Assembly: GCF_002872075.1 (NCBI RefSeq)
Contig: NZ_PGGU01000029.1
Location: forward strand, 133,435-197,434
Length of the DNA: 64,000 bases
Direction of reading: 5' to 3'
From: Microbacterium aurantiacum
Lineage (GTDB): Bacteria > Actinomycetota > Actinomycetes > Actinomycetales > Microbacteriaceae
The translations under genes and the position numbers were made by a program. This document shows positions 57,175-64,000 of the stretch, piece after piece. The stretch's first letter is position 1, and the number at the start of each line of letters is the position of its first letter. The notes beneath the pieces were generated by a model. The model made no database searches, was not told the DNA's origin, and saw only the letters and a program-made list of their open reading frames with translations.

Positions 57175-58595
57175 ACGCATCGCTGCCACGACGTGCCCCG
57201 TCAGAGCTCAACGTCGATGCCGCAGGCATCACCGCTTTCCTGGATGGGTTGGAGACGTCGGTTGACGTGGAACCGCACAGCATCGTGCTGCTTCGTGGAG
57301 GAGCTGTGATCGCCGAGGGGTCGTGGGCGCCGTATGCGGCGGAGCGTCCGCAGCTCTTGTACTCGCTGAGCAAGAGCTTCACCTCGACGGCGGCGGGGTT
57401 CGCATTCGACGAGGGGCTCCTCGCCCTCGACGACACCGTGCTGAGCTACTTCCCCGAGCTGGATGCCGAAGTCACTGACATCCGCGCACGTTCGATTCTC
57501 GTGCGGCATGCCCTCGCGATGGCGAGCGGCCATCACGCCGACACGATAGAGGAAGCGTTCGCCATCGACGCCGCGAACCTCGTGCGCGGCTTCCTGCTCA
57601 CGCCGCCCGACAGTGATCCTGGCACGGTCTTCGCCTACAACCAGCCCGCCACCTACGCAGTGGCCGCCATCGTGCAAAGGGTGACCGGACAGCGCCTGAC
57701 TGAGTACCTGCGTCCGCGGTTGTTCGACCCGCTGGGAATCGGCGACGTCGGATGGATTCAGGATGCCTCCGGGCGCCAGCAGGGATACAGCGGCCTGTTC
57801 GCCCCCAGCCACGCCATCGCGCTCCTCGGGCAGCTCTATCTGCAGCGCGGGAGATGGAAAGACGATCAGATCCTCTCCACCGCGTGGATCGACGAGGCGA
57901 CCTCTCTCCGCGTCGTGACCACAAGGGAGGCCAACCCCGACTGGAGCGAAGGCTACGGATACCAGTTCTGGATGGCCCGACACGGATACCGCGGCGATGG
58001 CGCTTACGGGCAGTTCTGCGTCGTGCTGCCCGACCACGATGTCGTTCTCGCCCTCACAGGCCAAAGCTCCGACATGCAACGGGTCCTCGACTTGGTGTGG
58101 GAGCATCTGCTCCCTGCCTTCCGGCACGGCCCAACCCGGGATGTCGACCGAGAGGCCGACGCTCTGCTCGCGCAGCGGCTGTCCGCTGCCCAGCTTCCTC
58201 CAGTCGCGACGAACCTGGCGATCCCGGCCCCTCAGTCGCAGTCGTTCTCGCCAGAAGAGGGCAACGACTGTCCGGATCTGGCGCGACTAGACCTGACGGC
58301 CGACGCGCATGACCTCGCGTGGTCACTGACACTGCGCGACGGCGACGACCGACTCGAGGTCGTCCCGGGCCTGGGGGAGTGGAACGTCGACGGGGCGACG
58401 GCAGTCAGCGCCGGTCGGCTTGCACCCGGCGCTGAGACCGCCGCGGGTGAGCGCCTCGCCGTCGACGTCATCTTCCTCGAGACACCACATCGCCTTCACC
58501 TCGTGCTCGACCCCGCCTCTTCTCGCTTCACGGCGAAATGGGCCACAAACCCGCTGGGTGCCATGCCGTTGCGTGCGATGAGGATGCCGGAATAG
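57171..58595 (+). CDS. Serine hydrolase of the beta-lactamase (class C/penicillin-binding) fold
   Basis: A 474-residue protein. The catalytic Ser65-x-x-Lys68 motif is in YSLSKSF, and the second motif is FAYNQPAT with Tyr156 (YNQ where class C enzymes have YxN). The barrel-like C-terminal extension of about 100 residues (DLAWSLTLRDGDDRLEVVPG) is unusual for simple esterases. Such proteins include EstB-type esterases and peptidases; resistance to beta-lactams is unlikely because there is no signal peptide. Start overlap (ATGA) with the esterase gene indicates a shared substrate. Confidence 0.85.
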   Translation: MNASLPRRAPSELNVDAAGITAFLDGLETSVDVEPHSIVLLRGGAVIAEGSWAPYAAERPQLLYSLSKSFTSTAAGFAFDEGLLALDDTVLSYFPELDAEVTDIRARSILVRHALAMASGHHADTIEEAFAIDAANLVRGFLLTPPDSDPGTVFAYNQPATYAVAAIVQRVTGQRLTEYLRPRLFDPLGIGDVGWIQDASGRQQGYSGLFAPSHAIALLGQLYLQRGRWKDDQILSTAWIDEATSLRVVTTREANPDWSEGYGYQFWMARHGYRGDGAYGQFCVVLPDHDVVLALTGQSSDMQRVLDLVWEHLLPAFRHGPTRDVDREADALLAQRLSAAQLPPVATNLAIPAPQSQSFSPEEGNDCPDLARLDLTADAHDLAWSLTLRDGDDRLEVVPGLGEWNVDGATAVSAGRLAPGAETAAGERLAVDVIFLETPHRLHLVLDPASSRFTAKWATNPLGAMPLRAMRMPE

Positions 58596-58659
58596 TCGCC
58601 GCAGGACGGACGGCCCATCGTGGTAGCCACGAGCTGCCCCCGGAACCCGAAGGAATCGC

Positions 58660-61485
58660 GTGCCAAACGGAAACGGCTGTCACCATCTCACCGTTGAATA
58701 CGCGGTCGCCCCCCACGACGTTGCGACGCCGAGGCCGCGCTTCTCCTGGATGACGGACGAACCGACCTTGGACCACGAGATCGAGGTTCGCGACCAGAAC
58801 TTCACGCGCGCGTGGCAAGCCGTCGTGAGAGGCACGGAGACGAATCTCCTCGAGTATGCAGGCGACGATCTCTTGTCCGATAGTAGGTATCACTGGCGCG
58901 TTCGACCGCTCTCGGCAGAACCCGCCGGTCGTCCGTGGGCGGAGTCGGTCTTCGAAACTTCACTGCTGTACGTGAGCGACTGGGCGGCCGACTGGGTGGA
59001 ACCTGTGCAGGACGACGCCGTCGTCGAACGGTGGAGCCTGCAGGACTGGGTGCGGGGCACCAAACCTGACGTCGGCGTTGCGGACCGGCTCAAGCCCCCC
59101 AAGTTGCTGCGTCAGCGATTCGAGGTGCGCAACGGCCTCGTCTCCGCGCGCCTGCATGCGACCGCGCACGGGGTCTATTCGGCGTGGCTGAACGGCGCTG
59201 TTGTCGGAGACGAAGTGCTCGCACCCGGATTCGACAGCTATGCGCATCGGGTGAGTGCCCAGCGGTACGACGTCACCGCGCAATTGGCCACCGGCGCGAA
59301 CGTGCTCGCCTGGGCGCTCGCAGATGGCTGGTGGGCAGGACGGATCGGCTTGACAGGTTCAAGCGCTCAGTTCGGGCGACGGCTCGCGGCGATCTGGCAG
59401 CTCCACCTCACCTACGCCGACGGTTCCACCGAGGTGGTTTCATCGGGTGCCGATGTGCGCTGCTCGACCGGGCCGTGGGCATACGCCGATCTCTTCGTCG
59501 GCGAGTTCTTCGATCGGCGCGCGGAACAGTCCGGATGGACAGGACCCACCTTTGATGACGGTGCCTGGGAACCGGTTACGACCTTCCAAGACGGGCGGGA
59601 GCGAATCGTCCCGTTCGCCGGGGAGCCGATCCGCCGTGTCGCCACCCTCTTGCCAGTCTCCATAGCGCTCACGCGCGACGGTCAGGTCGTCGACTTCGGG
59701 CAGGTGATCGCCGGTCGAGTCCGGCTGAAACTGCGGGACACAGCGCCCGGCCAGCGGGTGACGATCGAGCACACGGAGACTCTGGACGCGAACGGCGAGT
59801 GGTTCGTCAACATTGTCGGGGTCAACAAAGAGCAGACAGATGTCTTCATCGCCGCAGGGGGGAGCGACGAATGGGAACCCGAGTTCACTTTTCACGGCTT
59901 TCGCTACGCGCGCGTCGTGGGCGTGGCCGAGCCGTTGACGGTCGACGATCTCGTAGCTGTGGTTCTCTCGACGGACCTGCCGCAGACCGGGTCGCTCCGA
60001 ACGTCGGACTCACGCCTCAACCGCCTCCACGACAACGTCGTGTGGAGTCAGCGGGCGAACTTCCTGAGTGTGCCCACCGATTGCCCCCAGCGCGAGCGAG
60101 CAGGCTGGACGGGCGACATCCAGGTGTTCGCACCCGCTTCGACCAACAATGCGATGGTCGCGCCCTTTCTTTCGCGGTGGCTGGAGAACCTTCGTGCCGA
60201 CCAACTGGAGGACGGTCGCATCCCCATCATCTCGCCGCGCTCGCGTTTCGACGACGAGAATGCAGCTTCAACCGCGGGTGGTCTGGGCGCGATTGTTGCG
60301 GCCGCAGGCTGGAGCGACGCGATCGCCATCGTGCCGTGGGTGCTGTACGAGCGCTACGGCGATGTGCGCGTCCTCGAGAGGAATTTCGACGCCGTGCTCC
60401 GGTGGGTCGAGTATCAACGACATGCCGCTGAAAGCGCGATCCCAGAGCGCCTTGGCGGGTCACTTGGAGCCGAGCAACGGCGCCGCCATGCGCTGATGTA
60501 CAACACTGGCGACCACTTCGGCGACTGGCTCACGCCGTCGACTCTCGAAGGCAAGTCCCTGCATGAGGGGATCGGCATCGCGCCGGCGATGACGAGCGAA
60601 TACATCGCGCCCATGTTCCAAGCTCAGACGCTGACCCTCGCGGCGCGCATGGCAGACGTGTTGGACGAAGCGGCGACCGCGGAGAGCCTTCGCGAGCACG
60701 CGGCGGCGGTGCGCGCGGCGTTCGCGGCCGAATACATCGACGAACACGGTCGACTACCCGTTACCCTGCAAGGTCCTCACGTCCTCGCTCTGGCGTTCGA
60801 CATGGTGCCGGCCCGGTTGCTGCCCGCGATGATCGCGTTTCTCGTCGACCTTATCCATGTCCGCGGCGATCGGCTCGACACCGGCTTTCTAGCCGTCCCG
60901 CATATTCTCGATGTGCTCTGGGAGAACGGCCATCCGGACCTCGCACGCCGGCTTCTGTGGCAACCCGAGGCGCCGTCCTGGCTGTACGCGGTCGATCGTG
61001 GAGCCACCACGATCTGGGAGAGCTGGGATGCCATCGCCCCCGACGGCACACCCCGCGCCGTCTCCCTCAACCACTACGCGTTCGGCTGCGTCGACGACTT
61101 CCTTTTCCGGCGAGTCGCCGGCATCCAACCGACCGCACCCGGGTTCCGCACGGTCGTCATCGAGCCCGACCTCTCGATGGGGCTCGAGTCGCTCGCCGCT
61201 CATGTCACCGCCCCAGCGGGAAGAATCGCTGTCGAGTGGGAGCAGTCCGCCGGGGGCTACACGGTCATGGTGGACGTGCCCCTCGGCATTTCGGCGACCC
61301 TGCGGCTCGGCAAACGAGACATACCCCTCGCGGCTGGCAGATCGTCGCACTCAGTGCCCGCGCAAGACGCTGGAAGGGCGTGGGAAAGAACGCAGACAGA
61401 TCGGACACCGCAAAGGTCACCGTCGAAAGTTCGAGAACCGCGCAATGACGCGGCAAGTCCACCCCTGCGCGCCGCTGAGAATTGA
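58660..61485 (+). CDS. Glycoside hydrolase family 78 alpha-L-rhamnosidase
   Basis: A 941-residue enzyme. N-terminal beta-sandwich domains (PRPRFSWMTDEPTLDHEIEV; GDEVLAPGFDSYAHRVSAQR) precede the (alpha/alpha)6 barrel, where the motif SVPTDCPQRERAGWTGDIQV carries the general-acid glutamate; ATTIWESWDAIAPDGTPRAV follows in the last part of the barrel. A C-terminal sandwich completes the fold. No signal peptide, hence cytoplasmic removal of terminal rhamnose from imported glycosides. The GTG start has AAGGA upstream. The last 28 or so residues, from about DRTPQRSP, are basic and not family-like, which hints at a fused or frameshifted tail. Confidence 0.9.
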   Translation: MPNGNGCHHLTVEYAVAPHDVATPRPRFSWMTDEPTLDHEIEVRDQNFTRAWQAVVRGTETNLLEYAGDDLLSDSRYHWRVRPLSAEPAGRPWAESVFETSLLYVSDWAADWVEPVQDDAVVERWSLQDWVRGTKPDVGVADRLKPPKLLRQRFEVRNGLVSARLHATAHGVYSAWLNGAVVGDEVLAPGFDSYAHRVSAQRYDVTAQLATGANVLAWALADGWWAGRIGLTGSSAQFGRRLAAIWQLHLTYADGSTEVVSSGADVRCSTGPWAYADLFVGEFFDRRAEQSGWTGPTFDDGAWEPVTTFQDGRERIVPFAGEPIRRVATLLPVSIALTRDGQVVDFGQVIAGRVRLKLRDTAPGQRVTIEHTETLDANGEWFVNIVGVNKEQTDVFIAAGGSDEWEPEFTFHGFRYARVVGVAEPLTVDDLVAVVLSTDLPQTGSLRTSDSRLNRLHDNVVWSQRANFLSVPTDCPQRERAGWTGDIQVFAPASTNNAMVAPFLSRWLENLRADQLEDGRIPIISPRSRFDDENAASTAGGLGAIVAAAGWSDAIAIVPWVLYERYGDVRVLERNFDAVLRWVEYQRHAAESAIPERLGGSLGAEQRRRHALMYNTGDHFGDWLTPSTLEGKSLHEGIGIAPAMTSEYIAPMFQAQTLTLAARMADVLDEAATAESLREHAAAVRAAFAAEYIDEHGRLPVTLQGPHVLALAFDMVPARLLPAMIAFLVDLIHVRGDRLDTGFLAVPHILDVLWENGHPDLARRLLWQPEAPSWLYAVDRGATTIWESWDAIAPDGTPRAVSLNHYAFGCVDDFLFRRVAGIQPTAPGFRTVVIEPDLSMGLESLAAHVTAPAGRIAVEWEQSAGGYTVMVDVPLGISATLRLGKRDIPLAAGRSSHSVPAQDAGRAWERTQTDRTPQRSPSKVREPRNDAASPPLRAAEN

Positions 61486-61550
61486 TCGGATGTAGGTTCA
61501 AGTCCCACCGTAGGTCGCTGGTGAGATCGCCTCCTTGGCGGCGGAGCTAC

Positions 61551-61563
61551 GTTTTGCGCAAAC
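61551..61563. promoter_or_regulatory. LacI-type operator upstream of the MFS exporter
   Basis: GTTTTGCGCAAAC is a 13-base near-palindrome with the core TTTGCGCAAA (61553-61562). Its central GC differs from the CG-centred sites in the first 19 kb, so it may belong to the LacI protein encoded at 62985. Confidence 0.5.
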
Positions 61564-61676
61564 GATTCACAGTTTCCGCCGCGGTCCCCTTGGATAGAAG
61601 GACACATTCCACTCACTCACGCGTTGGGCGCCACGCGCGATCCCCTCGGTGATGCTTCGTCATCATGGAGATCCGA

Positions 61677-62942
61677 ATGCCCAAAATCGCTGTCGCGCGC
61701 CGCGAGCACACATCGACCGCGTCGATTCTCACCGTCGTCGCCGGCCGAGCATTGCACCCGGTCGCGTTCATCATGGTCCTGGGTGGCCTCACCGCGCTGG
61801 GCCCGTTCACGATGGACCTCTACCTCCCGGCGTTTCCGCTGATCGAGACCGACCTGGACACTACGGCGACGATGGTTCAGCTCACGCTCACCGCGACCGC
61901 CATCGGCCTGGGCCTGGGTCAGCTCGTCGTCGGCCCGTGGAGCGACTCGATCGGCCGGAAGGTTCCCGTAGCTTCGGCGACGGGGCTACACGTCGCGTCG
62001 AGTCTCGTGATCGCACTCGCTCCGAGCATCGAGATCGTCGCGTTCGCGCGGTTCGGCCAAGGCTTCGGCGCCGCCGCCGGCTCGGTGGTCGCCGCGGCGA
62101 TGATCCGGGATCTGTTCGGCGGGAAGCGGCTCGTGCGGATGGCCGCACGCATCGCCCTGATCAGCGGCCTCGCGCCGATCGTGGCACCGATCATCGGGTC
62201 TCAGCTTCTTCTCATCACGGACTGGCGTGGCGTGTTCTGGCTGCTGGCGGCCTTCGGCGCGATGATCCTCGCGGCCGTCGTGATTCTGCTGCCCGAGACT
62301 TTGCCGCGCACGGTGCGCGGAAGCTCGCAGCGCCGATGGACCGACCGCGTCGCGGTACTGGTGCGCGACCGGGTCTACGTCGGTTCTGTGATCGTCGGGG
62401 CAATGATCTTCGCGGCGATCGTGAGCTACCTGTCCGCGTCGCCGTTCATCTTTCAGGACGGCTATGGCTTTTCCGAGCAGGCGTTCGGGCTCATCTTCGC
62501 TGTGAACGCCATCGGGCTGCTCGTGGCGACGCAGGTCTCCGCACGGCTCATGCGACGGTACCGGCCGGCCAGTCTGCTGTGCGGGGCTCTTCCCGCCATG
62601 GTGCTGAGCGGGGTGGCTTTCGTCGCGGTCGGCCTTCTGGACGCTGGATGGTGGTGGGCGGTCGCGGCGTCGTCGCTCCTGGTCGCGCTTCACGGCTTCT
62701 CCGGCCCGTGCCTGAACGTCCTCGTCCTCGCGCGCCATCAGCAGCAGAGCGGCACTGCCGTTGCGCTCGGCGGTTTCGTGAACTCCGTGGTGGGCGGCAT
62801 ACTTTCGCTCATGCCCGCGTTCCTCGGCGGCGTGAGCGTCATTTCCTTGGGTGTGGTCGTAGTGGGCAGCGCCGCTCTTGGGCTGGTCGCACTGCTGTTC
62901 GTCGTCCGTCCCTCATCGGTGCCGGAGCTGACGGCCGACTGA
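61677..62942 (+). CDS. MFS drug-type efflux transporter (Bcr/CflA family)
   Basis: A 421-residue permease with twelve membrane segments. LTALGPFTMDLYLPAFPLIE in helix 1 and GQLVVGPWSDSIGRKVPVA after helix 2 are signature wordings of the Bcr/CflA multidrug group; ALISGLAPIVAPIIGSQLL is the antiporter motif C region. The ATG at 61677 is preferred since GGAG lies six bases upstream; an ATG four codons earlier is possible. It may export toxic aglycones released from imported glycosides, which is inference from the neighbours. Confidence 0.87.
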   Translation: MPKIAVARREHTSTASILTVVAGRALHPVAFIMVLGGLTALGPFTMDLYLPAFPLIETDLDTTATMVQLTLTATAIGLGLGQLVVGPWSDSIGRKVPVASATGLHVASSLVIALAPSIEIVAFARFGQGFGAAAGSVVAAAMIRDLFGGKRLVRMAARIALISGLAPIVAPIIGSQLLLITDWRGVFWLLAAFGAMILAAVVILLPETLPRTVRGSSQRRWTDRVAVLVRDRVYVGSVIVGAMIFAAIVSYLSASPFIFQDGYGFSEQAFGLIFAVNAIGLLVATQVSARLMRRYRPASLLCGALPAMVLSGVAFVAVGLLDAGWWWAVAASSLLVALHGFSGPCLNVLVLARHQQQSGTAVALGGFVNSVVGGILSLMPAFLGGVSVISLGVVVVGSAALGLVALLFVVRPSSVPELTAD

Positions 62943-62984
62943 CGGCCGGCTTGCCGGGCCCTCTTCGTCCGCTGTCTGGCCGAG

Positions 62985-64000
62985 TCAGCGCGCCGTTCGG
63001 GTCGACGAGCGGACGATCAACTCAGTCGCCAGCTCAACACGCTCATACGGCGGAGCATCGTGGTACCGCAGCTCACGTACGAGTTCCACGGCGCGCGCAG
63101 CCATGGCCGTCAGCGGTTGGCTGACGGATGACAGGGGCGGGGACGCCGCCGCCGCGCGGGCCTCGTTGTTGAATCCCACAACGCCGATCTCGTCGGGGAT
63201 CTTCCGCCCGAGCATGAACGCGACACGATACACCGCGAGTGCCATCTCGTCGTTGCAGGCGAAGACCCCAACGGGCGAGGTGTCCGTCGCAAACGGCCGA
63301 ACCAACGCTTCCGTCAGAGGCGCTTGACTCCATTCCGAGTTCACGCGAGTCACCGTAGCGTCCGGCCGGTGCTCTGCGAGTGCCGCACGGAAGCCCTCTT
63401 CGCGCGCTCGACCAAAGCGGTATGGTGGCACGCCCGTCACCACAGCGAAGCGTTCGTATGCGCGCGACAGATGAACGCCGGCGTCGTAGCCGCCCTGCCA
63501 GTCCGTCGTGCCGACACTCGGGAGCGCGCCACCCGGGTCCGATCGAGGGTCCAGCAGCACCACGGGGATTCTCAGCCCTTGCAATTCAGCAAGTTGGCGC
63601 GCCGTAGGTGTGATGATCCCGATGATCACCCCCGACGGGCGGCGGGTAGCGACGCGCGTGGGCCAGTCAGCGGTGGGATCGGGTCGCTCCAGCGTGAGCA
63701 CCAGATCGAAGCCGGCCGCGAAGGCCGCTTCTCGCGCCCCACGCGTCATGGCATCGGTCCACGCGTCGTCGAAGCTACCCAGCACGAACTCGATGAGCCG
63801 CGGGTCCAGCGTCGTGGGACGGCCCCGACCACCGCCCGCTCGCTCATACCCCAGGCGTTCCGCGGCGGCGACCACCCGCGCCCGGGTCTCCCGTGACAGA
63901 TCCCCTCGGCCCGCAAGCGCGCGCGAGGCGGATGCGATAGAAACGCCCGCGGCTTCCGCGACGTCGCGGAGCGTGGCAGGCTCGTTGGCAGGCGTCGTCG
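62985..64000 (-). CDS. LacI family transcriptional regulator (N-terminus cut by window edge)
   Basis: At least 338 residues are in the window and the start lies beyond position 64000. The helix-turn-helix is TLRDVAEAAGVSIASASRAL, followed by a glycine-rich hinge region (YERAGGGRGRPTT) and an effector domain ending VGFNNEARAAAASPPLSSVS. It is convergent with the MFS exporter gene (43 bases apart). The exporter region carries a TTTGCGCAAA operator. The hinge is unlike the usual NxxARxLxxxRT, lacking the classical leucine hinge helix, which may mean altered DNA bending. Confidence 0.88.
   Translation of the reverse strand, partial: TTPANEPATLRDVAEAAGVSIASASRALAGRGDLSRETRARVVAAAERLGYERAGGGRGRPTTLDPRLIEFVLGSFDDAWTDAMTRGAREAAFAAGFDLVLTLERPDPTADWPTRVATRRPSGVIIGIITPTARQLAELQGLRIPVVLLDPRSDPGGALPSVGTTDWQGGYDAGVHLSRAYERFAVVTGVPPYRFGRAREEGFRAALAEHRPDATVTRVNSEWSQAPLTEALVRPFATDTSPVGVFACNDEMALAVYRVAFMLGRKIPDEIGVVGFNNEARAAAASPPLSSVSQPLTAMAARAVELVRELRYHDAPPYERVELATELIVRSSTRTAR

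Noticed and set aside
57171..58595. Beta-lactam resistance gene
   Set aside because: The fold and SxxK motif fit, but there is no signal peptide and the gene is coupled to an esterase and a rhamnosidase, which fits an esterase or related hydrolase better.
1..64000. CRISPR arrays, rRNA operons and riboswitches
   Set aside because: I looked for regularly spaced repeats, rRNA sequence and known riboswitch cores and saw none that I could support.

Overview
The window looks like chromosome from a high-GC actinobacterium of the family Microbacteriaceae, most likely Microbacterium or a close relative. The reasons are very high GC at third codon positions, many GTG/TTG starts and leaderless starts, an LCP cell-wall ligase next to a tRNA-Ser, small proteins of kinds seen in Microbacteriaceae, and abundant GGCATCC/GGATGCC words. 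Most of the window is plant-polysaccharide and plant-sugar catabolism, interrupted by one integrated element. No species can be named from the sequence alone.

Positions 1-16 kb hold a pectin/rhamnogalacturonan-type utilisation locus on the minus strand: an LplABC-type oligosaccharide ABC importer with a YesL protein, a rhamnogalacturonan acetylesterase-like SGNH hydrolase, and a tightly overlapping oxidative sugar-acid set (Gfo/Idh oxidoreductase, SDR dehydrogenase, KDG dehydratase-like protein, enolase-superfamily dehydratase, aldehyde dehydrogenase) that would feed 2-oxoglutarate. A LacI regulator, an M24-like protein lacking metal ligands, a Gfo/Idh-PmoA fusion and a GH35 beta-galactosidase follow. 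A divergent MFS/ArsR pair and a VOC protein separate this from a second CUT1 sugar importer with a YesL protein and its own LacI (18.6-23.5 kb). LacI-type operators with a central CG recur in front of these transcription units.

After tRNA-Ser(UGA) and an LCP ligase gene comes a seven-gene operon at 25.0-32.8 kb with a divergent GntR regulator. Its contents match a full route from D-apionolactone/D-apionate to D-erythrose 4-phosphate: ApnL, ApnO and OiaC families make L-erythrulose, and LerK, LerI and DerI families convert it. Apiose is a branched pentose of pectin RG-II, which fits the neighbouring loci.

Positions 33.7-47.7 kb are an approximately 14-kb integrated element in tRNA-Ser(GCU). 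It has a tyrosine integrase, an excisionase-like protein, matching att cores at both ends and a displaced tRNA 3' half at the right end. Cargo includes a Pr6Pr membrane protein, a SulP anion transporter with a divergent MerR regulator, a cluster of small proteins with three related paralogues, a serine recombinase, and a probable defence module (HEPN RNase + DUF262 protein, with a divergent HsdR-N-type nuclease).

Positions 48.4-64 kb hold another catabolic locus: a PucR regulator, an esterase, a peptide/opine-type ABC importer with a fused permease-ATPase, then divergently a second esterase, a beta-lactamase-fold hydrolase, a cytoplasmic GH78 alpha-L-rhamnosidase, an MFS exporter and a LacI regulator cut by the window edge. 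This suggests uptake and intracellular trimming of acylated rhamnosides.
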